Source: Ichthyophonus hoferi (Eukaryota; Opisthokonta; Ichthyosporea; Ichthyophonida; Ichthyophonidae). Taken from it: a DNA stretch of 16,143 nucleotides. Made by a program: the position numbers and the translations under genes. The stretch covers positions 13,756-29,898 of the forward strand of contig NAOQ01000053.1 in the NCBI GenBank assembly GCA_002751075.1, in the 5' to 3' direction. Shown piece after piece: positions 7,084 to 16,105 of the stretch (position 1 is the first letter of the stretch; each line of letters opens with the position of its first letter). The notes beneath the pieces are model-generated. The model was not told the origin of the DNA and searched no databases. It saw only the letters and a program-made list of their open reading frames with translations.

Positions 7084-8569
7084 TTAGAACTGGATGGCAA
7101 CACCCTTTCTCTTCTTGTCACCTCCGAGCTCGAAGTGCTTGCATCTTTTGATCTTGATCTGCTTCTTCTGCTTGCACACGGTGCACTCAAGACGCAGGCA
7201 AATCTTCTTGGTGGTCTTGGCCTAAAATAATAACGAGTTTTGTTAATGAGTTTCAAACATCATATTAATGTAACTAATTGAATTAAAAAAAACAGAAAAT
7301 TTGCGAGGGTAACTACGTATAAGCGTTTACGTTGGTCAGGTCATTGGCTTGTTAAAACAAGTAGTATCGTCATAGTCGTAGGACGGGGAAAGATACTGTC
7401 ATCAACCCAACGTAAAACACCACAAAATACTATTTATGAACATACTAACTACACAGGGAAAGAGAAAACGCAATATGCAATTAGCACACAATAGGCAAAT
7501 CACAATACCAAACTGAAATCATCAAATAACTATTAATAAATGCATAAAAAAGTCAACCTTGGATAGCAAATGGTAACATTGAAAACATTGACAACCTCCT
7601 ATTATATTTTAACACTAAAAAAATAACTCAAATGGCAAACTGATCAAAAGCATTTTAATTGTCACTATTCTTGAAAAGAAAATGTATTAAAGTGTAGAAA
7701 AATGCAGGCGAAAATAATATTACAATACATAAATATTATTAACAAAAACCAAAACCAAAAACATACCTTCTTGTGGAAAATAGGCTTAGTCTGACCACCG
7801 AAACCGGACTGCTTCCTGTCGTAACGACGCTTACCCTGGGCAAACAGAGAAGCCTTGCCGGCCTTGTACTGAGATACCTTATGAAGGGTGTGCTTTTTGC
7901 ACCTGGAGGTACACAGAGTGTTCCTGGTCTTAGGAATGTTCACCTAGATGCAAAAGATTTATTCACGTTAATAGGGTGTAAAACTAGCAAACAAGTATAA
8001 AGGAATGGCTTCCAGTGAGAATACGTAAAGTTTTGACTTGGAATTCAATCATTATCCAATCTCTTTAAAATCAATGTTCAATTGCTGAAAATATAAAATG
8101 TTATTTCGGGAAAACGACAACGTCCAAATCTAGATGCAGGTGTAATATAAACATGATATTACAGTAATATAGAAATGTTCATGGGTTCATGTTTTATACT
8201 TGAAGCGTAAATTAAGAATTAAGATGTATGAAATGGGTATTAAAATGCGGACGACAATATTCTTTAAACCACCCTTAGTAGTCGCCAAAAACACAAATAA
8301 ACTTGACGACAGTAAATAAATATGATGTCGCCTCAATGCTTCCTCCTGCCAACTCCTTTTTCTTCAATTTTTTCAACAACTTCCAATAAACTTTATTTCA
8401 AAATTTATTTTCTCCTACTTTCGACGGAAAAAATAACTAAAACAACAAAATAAAGATCCGTTGGTAAAACAGCGTATCCCTATAAAAAAATTGAAAGCCG
8501 ATGATACTAAAATATGATAGGATTTGACTAAGATATCTCCGGATACAACGATGTAAAAAAACTAACCAT
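7084..8569 (-). CDS. RPL42: large-subunit ribosomal protein eL42 (L44/L36A)
   Basis: Three coding exons on the minus strand: 8569-8567 (the ATG alone), 7943-7767 (59 codons) and 7221-7084 (45 codons plus TAA). Introns are 623 nt (donor GTTAGT, acceptor TAG) and 545 nt (GTATGT, TAG), both phase 0. The 105-residue product has the family's usual length. It contains the hallmark core [20 protein letters not shown] followed by IFHKKAKTTKK, and the C-terminal [16 protein letters not shown]. The C-terminal CTVC pair is the usual C-x2-C of the L44e zinc ribbon, but the first pair is spaced C-x3-C, against C-x4-C in yeast and C-x2-C in human. The proline of TKP, which in yeasts governs cycloheximide sensitivity, is present. 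eL42 sits by the E-site of the 60S subunit. Splitting the ATG from the rest of the coding sequence is common in ribosomal protein genes. Intron 2 carries a snoRNA. Confidence 0.97.
7326..7416 (-). ncRNA. C/D box snoRNA in eL42 intron 2
   Basis: On the minus strand a 10-bp perfect terminal stem, TTTACGTTGG (7416-7407) with CCAACGTAAA (7335-7326), encloses a C box UGAUGA (7404-7399) near its 5' end and a D box CUGA (7339-7336) directly before its 3' arm. An internal AUGACGA (7373-7367) fits a degenerate C' box. The length of about 91 nt and the position inside a ribosomal protein intron are typical. UCUUUCCCCG (7393-7384) is complementary to CGGGGAAAGA of the conserved large-subunit rRNA segment ending AAGACCCUG (known sequence, from memory), so a 2'-O-methylation guide role is likely. 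No clear D' box was found, so the target nucleotide is open. It should be released from the debranched intron. Confidence 0.82.
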
Positions 8570-8660
8570 TTTGGCTAATAACCGTTTGGCCGGAGAGAAT
8601 CGACACAGGGAAGAACTGTGATGTATGTAGGGCAGATCGAGGACGAGGCGATCATAAAGA
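8570..8660 (-). promoter_or_regulatory. eL42 5' UTR and core promoter
   Basis: Reading toward the gene, the sequence has CTGCCCTACATAC, then a pyrimidine run TTCTTCCCTG (8616-8607) that resembles a 5' TOP transcription start, then CTCTCCGGCCAAACGG and GCCAAA before ATG. No TATA box is seen, as is common for ribosomal protein genes. The block at 8622-8642 is the part best kept in the copy at 10122-10142. Confidence 0.55.
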
Positions 8661-9000
8661 CATTTACGCAAAAAATAGTGTGGGAATGAGTAATTAGCAA
8701 TAAATTAAAACCACTAGGGAACTAATTAGTTGTGAGACTTTTAAAATATTAAATATTTAAAAAATATATGTGAAGATTTTTGTTTAAATAAACTGCTAAA
8801 TATATTTTTTTCTAACTATGCTATAAAAAATAACATATATATATTTATATTCATATATTTTATTTACTTTAGTGAAATTTATATTGCGGATTTTTTTAAT
8901 AAAATGATATAAAATATTTATTTGTTAAATGATGTTTAAAAATATTAAAAAATTTAAATAAAAAATAGTTGATTGGAATTTTACTTTTTAATTTTTGTAT
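8661..9000. other. AT-rich upstream flank of eL42, first array-like unit
   Basis: It contains the first occurrence of the array core (AAATTAAAACCACTAGGGAA, then CTAATTAG, at 8702-8730) followed by about 270 bp of very AT-rich DNA. No gene. Confidence 0.5.
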
Positions 9001-10080
9001 GCTGGTAATCGTAATTTTCCAATAGATTACGCATGTGTATTTAAAATAAAATTAAACCTGCGAGAAATCACTAATTCAATGTGAAATTTTAAAAAAGAAA
9101 TGTGTAAACAATTATATTCTAATAAATTTATATTAAAAAACATATTCGCTCGACTATGCTACTATATGTTAAATACTATGGAGTATAGTTCGTGTAAGGT
9201 TTATTAATCTTTGAATATGTACTTGAAATTAAAACCAATAGGTCACTAATTAGCTGCGAGCTTTTTAAAGATGGAATTTCTAGAAAATTTTGTACTACAC
9301 GTTGTTTAAGCTTTTAAACACAATATTAAAATTACTATATTTATAATTACGCAAATTAAATTTTTGCTTTCAAAATTGTTTAACAATCTGTGGTAAGTGT
9401 ATGTTGTTTGGAATTTTCCATTAGGTAATGTATGTAAAATTAAAACCACAAGGTTATAAATTAGATGTTGGCCTTCTTAGTAAGTAATTTCTAACGGAAA
9501 TTAATTACAGAGTAAGTTAAAGATGTTTTTATATTTTTTTATTGTGCTTGAATTTTTTAAGAAATCTATTTCAATTAACCTTAGATTTTTTATATAAAAA
9601 ATTAAACTATCTATCTAATATTAATTGTAATTTTGCAATATATACTTAAAATAAAACCACGTGGTCGCTAATTAAATGTGAACTTTTTTAAAAGGAATGG
9701 TAGAACATTTTGTTTTATTAAAATGAAAATTATTTTTTTATTGGATTTTGTTTGAAAATTAAAAAAAAATACAAACATAAATCAAATTCAAATAACTTTT
9801 TAGGTTTATTTTAAAAAAAAAATGTGACGTAATATTAAGTACAATTTTGTAATAGATAATATGTGTACTTAAAATTAAAACTTAATTTAAGTGACTAGGT
9901 CATTTATTCGATGTTCAGAAAATTCTGTTGAAATAATATCAAAATTATTTTGTATTTGTTGGATTATAGCTAAAATTCTAATAACAATATGCTTTAATTA
10001 AACTGCGGTTCTTCAAAATTTGTTTTAAATTGTTTATGAACGGTTAACTGTATTTTTGTCATAGGTAATGCACTTTTAAT
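9001..10080. repeat. degenerate tandem array, units about 180-225 bp
   Basis: A core of the form AATTTTNCAATAG...TACTTAAAATTAAAACCAC..GGTCACTAATTAGATGTGAGCTTTTT recurs with its middle near 9043, 9226, 9432, 9645 and 9868, and its start again near 10060. Intervals are about 183, 206, 213, 223 and 200 bp. A further core lies at 8702, next to the eL42 promoter. Units are strongly diverged, so the array is old. After the core, units 2 and 4 share GGAATTTCTAGAAAATTTTGT / GGAATGGTAGAACATTTTGT. There is no coding frame and no terminal inverted repeats. Confidence 0.75.
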
Positions 10081-10215
10081 AACAGTTAGGCCGGAATAAA
10101 TCGCACAGGGATTAACAGTATTGTATTTAGGGCAGATAGAGGGAGAGACGTATAATGAGTGTTACAAAAATTAATCTATGGGAATGGGTAATTAATAACA
10201 AATTAAAAATACTAA
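10080..10215 (-). pseudogene. decayed copy of the eL42 promoter and 5' UTR
   Basis: This aligns with 8579-8715 at a shift of about 1500 bp, with roughly three quarters identity by eye over the first 70 nt. Shared blocks are TAAC.GTT.GGCCGGA, CACAGGGA, TGTAT.TAGGGCAGAT.GAGG, GGGAATG.GTAATTA and AAATTAAAA. It ends the tandem array and abuts the copia-derived sequence. The ATG position is not preserved and no eL42 coding sequence follows, so it is a promoter fossil. Confidence 0.8.
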
Positions 10216-11659
10216 AAAACCAATTTCTCAACCGGATTTACCTTTTGATACTCCTTGGACATCCACCGAACCTAGAATATCCATTCAACAAGGACGGAAT
10301 TCTTCAGTTCTGCCTTCGCTACCAAGATTCCACCGAGACCCTCACCCAGTTGACTCAATAATTAATATACAGACTTTTGATCAGTCTACTCTTTCAGAAA
10401 TTCCTAAAACAATTACAATGGTAGAGAATACTTTTACCAGTAAATCATCCCTTATCCTTAATGGTCTTGCCCAACTAATGGAAACCTTTATGATTTACAC
10501 TTATAATGAAAATCAACAACTAAGAGCTAAAATTCACCATCTAGCTCAACAGCAAACTGCACCAATGACATTTTCCCAAGATCAACCACGGATTCCTAAT
10601 CAGCGTCAACAGACTCCTGTATACTACATCTCTTACTATGAATTCTCAAACTTATTCTATTCCTTCATTCAATCAAGAAATAGTTGTTCAATCGATTAAT
10701 CTGTCCTAATTTTTTTGATTAAACAACCGGCACGTACTTTCTCTTTCTGATTGGACTGAGGATCTATTTTTAACTTGCCAATTATGTAATTGCGCTAATC
10801 GTCTCATTACTCCGCCCAATCGAAATGACATCAACCCACTACAATCTTTTGCCATAATTCCCAGGGATGAACTGCAATGTCGAGCATACCTTCATTGATT
10901 GGTTGGTTCCTCTGAATGCTTAAGTACTAGAATTTGAGACAACAACATCTATCAATAGTACGAAAGGTTTAACCTCATGAAAGCCCTTTATGAAACAACA
11001 CAGATGGTCGACATACATTACCTTACCATGCAACTTAGCAACTTAGCAATATCAAGATTCACCTAACTAAAGCATTCACAAATTTATTGATCAATTTCAA
11101 AACCTTACCAGCAAACTTGAAAATTCTTCCTATCAACTCTCAGATATCCCTGAAATGGGCCTTGTCTTCAAGATTATCACTTAGCCAGAACAAATCTCTG
11201 ATCTATAATGGATAACTCTTGACAACTGCATGACTCACCAAGCCATCTACAAAATTCTCAGGTGGCACCCATCACTGTCAAAAAGGTGCCTAAACACCTT
11301 CCTTCTAGCTTAAGATAACAAGAGAAATCTCAAAAGCAGTTCATTTAAAAGTTTCCTCCTCACGCATACATCAATCACAACACTGAAAATATATCTCTCA
11401 ATCCTGAGCACCCCAAATATGAAAAACATTCTCAATACCAGAAAAATACTACATCTGTTGCCTCAGTCAACACAACCACAATTCCTTCATGCTCCCGAAC
11501 TAAAATGATCAATGCCCCTAAATTGACTTATAATCTCCAATTACTAGCTACTTAGCATAATCACTCACTTAAATTTGGTGGCCCTCAAGTGAAAGAAACA
11601 CATGCATCATTACACTAACAAAAGCTCTACAACATAGATCTGCAGCACCAATCACTCAC

Positions 11660-11945
11660 CAACCACATATATTGACTTTCCAATCAAAAGCTTTCTTGTG
11701 GATAGTAGGTGCTCCTGTGATATTTACATCCACCACAATGCCTTTCAATCCTTTGTGCCCAACAACTTGGAGCTCACATTTTCTAATGGTGGTGTTGTCC
11801 TTGCAACAGACAATAGCACTGTTACATTCAGCTCTCGTATCAACAACCTCAAACGATATATTATTCTTCACAATATACTCTTTATCCCGTTCATCAGATG
11901 CAACATATTTTCAATCACTGCCTTATGTGGACAAAAATGATCTGT
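11660..11945 (+). mobile_element. copia fossil: aspartic protease region
   Basis: Part of the copia element. The pattern of a Trp-Ile-Val active-site lead-in followed by a hydrophobic flap-like segment and a NILFIPF-like stretch corresponds to the copia protease (usually LYVPxL near its end). Confidence 0.7.
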
Positions 11946-12229
11946 GACGTTTACTGACAACTTAATCATCATCAATAATAGCAACATCACTGTGATGAAA
12001 GACTTTTCTTTGGAAAAAGATATCTTCCTTCTAAACACTAAACTCCCTTTCTACAATTCGGACTGTGCCACAACCGATTTCCTGAGTCACTACATCATAC
12101 AATATCCAAAGCAAAACTACACCATAACCACTGTAGTGACCTGGTTGGACACCTTCATACTATAGTGTAACTCTCTCACTCACTTATTTCACGCTGTATG
12201 GTTTGCAATTTTTGTAAGTCCAATGTGAT

Positions 12230-13040
12230 CTGGCACTCCTAACTTATGCACTGCTCCCTAAAGCACCTGCACAATGCTCTTAGCCTTTAGAGAATCACAA
12301 CAGGAAAACAAATTGCCAAATGTGATGCATATGTTGCCAATTAAATCATTGTAAGCTTATTCCCTCCATACCAATCAAGAGATTTATGCCCACTGGAGAC
12401 CATTTACAAAGATGTTATGGGTTTTCTCTCAGTCTTCTTTGATGGTTTCCGCTGTCTTGTCCTTTTTATGGATGACTCCACATATTTCACCACAGTGTTT
12501 TGCATAAAACGCAAAAACAATATTCTGCACTATTTCTATGTTTACATGGAAGTAACACATGCTAAACATACACCCATTAACATCTCCACATTATATAAAG
12601 ACCAGGGGACTGAATACACATTTTCCACCTTTGTTTCTCAACTTCGGAAATTGAATATTCAACGCAAATCCACCCTTCCATATGCAACATAATTTTATAG
12701 CATTTCAAAACATTTAATTGTCACGTTATTACCATGACTCACACTGCCATGAATACAGCTTTTTCCCTGCATCACTTCTGGGATTGTTCATGCGTACAGT
12801 TATGTATGCACACAACCTCACACCTACTGCGACCCTTACTACTGGACAAACTCCTTATATATTGTGGCATACCACACATGCTCCAGTTTACTCTCCATGG
12901 ATGTTTGATTGTAAACTCTATCCCTGCACAGATCTTGCAAATTGTTTTTCCAAATTTACCATACACAGCTGCAAAGGTTACCTTCTCGGATATTTTGACA
13001 TCATGGATGGTTATATCATTCTCTATTGGAAAATTTAATA
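12230..13040 (+). mobile_element. copia fossil: integrase region
   Basis: Part of the copia element. The catalytic core is recognisable by FMDDSTYFTTVFCIKRKN and by YKDQGTEYTF, the second Asp region of the D,D-35-E fold. The C-terminal region has TGQTPYILW and a GYLLGY motif typical of copia integrases. Confidence 0.85.
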
Positions 13041-13689
13041 GACTTCCATATATTACAGTTGCATTTTTCTCGAAAATGTTTTTCCGGTTACTCATTTTAT
13101 GTCAACACTTAACAGCGACCCATTTACAGTTGCATCTAATCCCATAGCATTGCTAATATCTATTGATGTCCCTATGTCAGCGTTAATGATAACATTCTCA
13201 CCACCTGATAAAAACACTATCTTTGTGTCACCCACTTTTACGGACTATGAAGACTATATATTTTAGAGAAAATTCATTCCAAATGAACCTCCCTCTATTT
13301 CAACTCCTTCCCCACCTCTTACTCTTCCAGTTTTTATGCTGGTTTTTCAATTTGTACTTTCTGACAAGAGAGAGTGTGTGTATAAATTAACTGAGGAAAA
13401 CACAAACAGCCTATTCTGCACCAAACATCACTATGCACCATCAACAATACGATCTGGACATCAATACAGCAAACATATATTTATGACAAGTCAATACACT
13501 ACTATTTTTGCCGTCATTGTCTCAACTCCAAATATACCTGGAGTAGTCAATCCAAAGAACTATAAAGATGTAAAATGATACCATGAAAAAACGATACGGA
13601 TTACCACCATGCACATGGGGCTTAATTCCATTAAACAATTCCAGATCTGAACCGTCATATCATCAAGCTAAATCCCCAAAGAGATTACT

Positions 13690-14440
13690 ATACATTGAAA
13701 TCTATGGGTATGTCACAAAAAAAAAAAATATCAACAACGGTATTGTTACTTAAAAATAAAGCCACACTCTATGCTCAGGAAAGTACAGAAGTGAAGAACA
13801 AGGACTTCAACATTTCTTCCCCACTTGCTAGTTTTGTAACCATCCAGATCCTTATTGTCATCACTATTGCATGCCAGTGTAAATTGACTCAACTTGACAT
13901 CTGTTCTGTATACTTACGTGCCCCATTAGACAATCTTGCTTACATGCTGTAGCCTCTCATGATGGAAGACACTGTTCACCCAAATTGGATACGTAAATTT
14001 TCCAAGTGCCTCTACGGACTTCATGTGAGTGGTCTATGGTGGAATCAGACCCTGAATGAATTTCTAAAGACTTAAAACATGTACCCTGCCTTTACATTTC
14101 CTATGCAAGTGGTCATTTCCTTGTCTTATGCTGTTACGTTGATAATGTACTCATTGCGTCAGAAGATCTAACTAACAGGGAGGCATTTATCAAGGCATTC
14201 TATAAAAAATTCCCAATAAAATACAAAGGTTGGCCTACTGGTTTCCTAGGCTACTCTATCCAAAATGCAACGACAACATCAAATTATTCCAGGTCAGCTG
14301 CACTCGGGACCTAGTTAAGTCCTATGGCCAGGTGCATTGCCGCCCAACTTACTCTCCAATTCTTCTGGAGCACATCAAGGAGGCTGCTAGTACCAATAAA
14401 ACATTCGTCATCATTTATCAAACATTGATTGGATGCTGAT
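13690..14440 (+). mobile_element. copia fossil: reverse transcriptase region
   Basis: Part of the copia element. QLDICSVYLRAPLDNLAYM corresponds to the copia QLDVxxAFLxGxLxExVYM block, and a YVD(D/N)-type segment followed by LIASED lies near 14140-14170. Confidence 0.85.
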
Positions 14441-14599
14441 TATGAATCACATGTCCGGTTGACCTGATTGCCAGTTTGCAGTAAGCTACCTCACTCAATA
14501 TACAGGAGAACCCACAATGGCCATCTGGGAAATCCCTTGCAATTTCTAAAACTTTGCAGCTGATCCGCACACATCTTGAAGTACTCCACTATAAATAAT

Positions 14600-14960
14600 T
14601 TACCTGGCAGGAAGGTACATCAATTTGCTTTCTAAGAGACAGAGCATCACAGCCTTTTCCATCAGTAAAAGCAAGTATATAGCTATGTCAACTATTTGTC
14701 AACAAATCACTTGCTTGGTTTTTCTTTTGAACTGCTTGCTCATTGATACAAGATGCGTGAAGCTGTACGTTGACAACCAATCGGCTATAAGACTTGCAGG
14801 GAAAAATTGTGTCCTGAGAGGTATAAGACATGTTTAGGTAAAGTATTGGTACATCTGAGACTGTATAGAAAACAGGGAGATAGATGCTACCTCTTGTCCC
14901 ACAGAAAAAATGACGGTTGATTGTTTGACGAAGGCCATGAACCCTACCAACTACAGGAAG
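14600..14960 (+). mobile_element. copia fossil: RNase H region
   Basis: Part of the copia element. SKRQSITAFSISKSKYIAMS and LYVDNQSAIRLA match the copia RNase H blocks SKKQxTVALSSTEAEYxA and LxCDNQSAIxLA. The end of pol (DCLTKAM) lies near 14920-14942. Confidence 0.85.
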
Positions 14961-15035
14961 GGCAATAAACAAATGAGAATGTATGACCTTCAGTTCTTCC
15001 CGCCCGCCATGCATCACATACTATATGCAAAGAGG

Positions 15036-15455
15036 TGTTACAACCAGAATTTCTAATCAAAAATCACAATCTAGTATTTCTGATTAAACAATCTCATTAA
15101 ATACTTCTTAATATTCTTATAATTCTAGAGCACCAAGAACAACTGGAATGATTGCATGTCTGGCACTCAAGCAATGCATATACTGTATTACACAAACATA
15201 CATATTATTATGATCATTATATACAAATTTCTACGTTCAATAAGCTAACAAAATAGAAATGCTTTCTTAGTAACTGTATTAGGTACATAGTTAAAAATTT
15301 AGAAACATACCATAGCGCTAATAAAAGAGATTTTGAACCAATCAGGAACGGATTCAGATCAATTATGATTAAACTCTTAGCTAGTGAAAGACCTTAAGTA
15401 CAAAAGAATGTTATATGTGCTAGTATTCGGAACAGGCTAGGTCACAATACACGAC
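15036..15455 (+). other. possible copia 3' LTR start and promoter-like DNA
   Basis: A purine run AAAGAGG is followed at 15036 by TGTTACAACC, a plausible polypurine tract and LTR start. No 5' partner or matching end could be found, so the right boundary is unknown. CCAATCAGGA occurs at 15338. No gene is seen here. Confidence 0.35.
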
Positions 15456-15458
15456 TTT

Positions 15459-15464
15459 TATATA
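15459..15464 (+). promoter_or_regulatory. TATA box before ORF 15516
   Basis: TATATA lies 57 bp upstream of the ATG at 15516, with CCAATCAGGA about 120 bp further upstream and another CCAAT at 15469. The same layout precedes the unknown frame near 3.3 kb. It could be an LTR promoter instead of a host one. Confidence 0.4.
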
Positions 15465-15515
15465 GCGACCAATAATCATTAGTCTCTATTTAATTAAAAC
15501 ACTACATAGTAAACG

Positions 15516-15713
15516 ATGTCTAGCGATTCTTCTAGCGAACAAACAGAAAACATCCTAAGGAATACAAACCAATACAGTGCACATTTTATCCTCACACTGG
15601 GGTCCATCAACACAGGCAGAGCATCATTATCAATTAATGATCCCCAAAAAAGATTGAGAATAGGTTTGACTCCACTTAGTCGAACTGGCATTTCACTCAT
15701 ATCAGATGTATAA
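15516..15713 (+). CDS. short unrecognised ORF with TATA promoter
   Basis: A 65-codon frame with a TATA box at a suitable distance and a Ser-rich N-terminus (MSSDSSSEQTE), followed by NTNQYSAHFILTLGSINTG and LTPLSRTGISLISD. There is no membrane segment and no recognised domain. Coding-like composition (TDVDELKDKVELKIDNG) appears to continue in the same frame beyond 15713 for about 43 codons. This may therefore be the first part of a spliced or decayed longer gene. It converges on the minus-strand gene ending at 15906. It could also be a stray start of an element-derived gene. Confidence 0.4.
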   Translation: MSSDSSSEQTENILRNTNQYSAHFILTLGSINTGRASLSINDPQKRLRIGLTPLSRTGISLISDV

Positions 15714-15905
15714 CCAGTAGTAACTGACGTTGATGAATTGAAAGATAAAGTAGAATTAAAAATAGATAATGGCATTTTAAAATTCTTTCATATCTTTAAT
15801 AAGAACATATGCAGGTTAAAAACGTCACGCTACTTAGAGCTATGATTTTAGTTAAATAGCAGTAATAACTTTTATGCAAAGTTCATCATTTTAGTAATAT
15901 GACAT
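15714..15905. other. convergent intergenic stretch
   Basis: This separates the stop of the plus-strand ORF from the stop of the minus-strand gene. It contains the continued open stretch noted for ORF 15516 and an acceptor-like TATGCAG at 15807-15813. Confidence 0.4.
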
Positions 15906-16105
15906 TTAATAATAGATATTTTTATCATGGTCAAAAATCTTATTGTTTATATATAGACGCTCATAGTAATTTTCCTGACGTTTATTTCTTTCATTCATTT
16001 CTTTTGAATGTGAATTAAAACAATAATAGATATTAGAAAACCAATCTAGTGGTAAGTTAAGCTTTAGAGGATATTTAACCAGTGCTTCATATGTAGAGGT
16101 CAAAC
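15906..16105 (-). CDS. 3' exon of an unrecognised minus-strand gene
   Basis: The minus-strand frame is open from the TGA at 16109-16107 to a TAA at 15908-15906, about 65 codons. The product has TSTYEALVKYPLKLNLPLDW, FSNIYYCFNSHSKEMNERNK and RQENYYERLYINN, charged and aromatic like a real C-terminus. No good ATG begins it. An AG at 16107-16106 (ATGAG/GTTTGACC) could be the acceptor of a last exon, with earlier exons beyond the right edge. I recognise no family. It is convergent with the ORF at 15516. Confidence 0.4.

Larger units (their letters stand above)
10216..15035 (+). mobile_element. Ty1/copia LTR retrotransposon, decayed
   Basis: About 4.8 kb, near the usual size of a copia internal region, in the canonical order gag, protease, integrase, reverse transcriptase, RNase H. 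Integrase before reverse transcriptase identifies Ty1/copia and not Ty3/gypsy. Gag-like sequence occupies about 10216-11640. The element is broken many times (well over ten interruptions) and is an old, inactive copy. Its G+C is higher than that of the surrounding DNA. No 5' LTR was found: the gag side runs straight into the eL42 promoter copy. A possible 3' LTR start (TGTTACAACC after AGAGG) is at 15036. The short open frames on both strands across this region are pieces or shadows of this fossil. Confidence 0.93.

Noticed and set aside
7047-7256. Minus-strand 69-codon Arg/Ser-rich frame
   Set aside because: It is the eL42 last exon read in a shifted frame; the correct frame gives the conserved eL42 C-terminus.
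7773-8000. Plus-strand 75-codon frame
   Set aside because: It is antisense to eL42 exon 2 and its acceptor; no independent coding signal.
679-8569. Non-standard genetic code
   Set aside because: Both firm host genes end at the expected positions with TAA and contain no in-frame stop codons.
10158-10170. TGTTACAA resembling the possible LTR start at 15036
   Set aside because: This stretch aligns with the eL42 upstream flank, so the short match is best explained by chance.
10155-10361. 68-codon plus-strand ORF
   Set aside because: It starts in the decayed promoter copy and crosses into copia sequence in a non-coding frame.
14688-15017. 109-codon minus-strand ORF (and the 107-codon one at 12772-13095)
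   Set aside because: Both are shadows on the opposite strand of copia RNase H and integrase sequence.
10683-15095. TGATTAAACAA(C/T)C shared near 10717 and 15084 as an LTR pair
   Set aside because: Only about a dozen bases match and one site lies inside gag-like sequence; not enough for terminal repeats.
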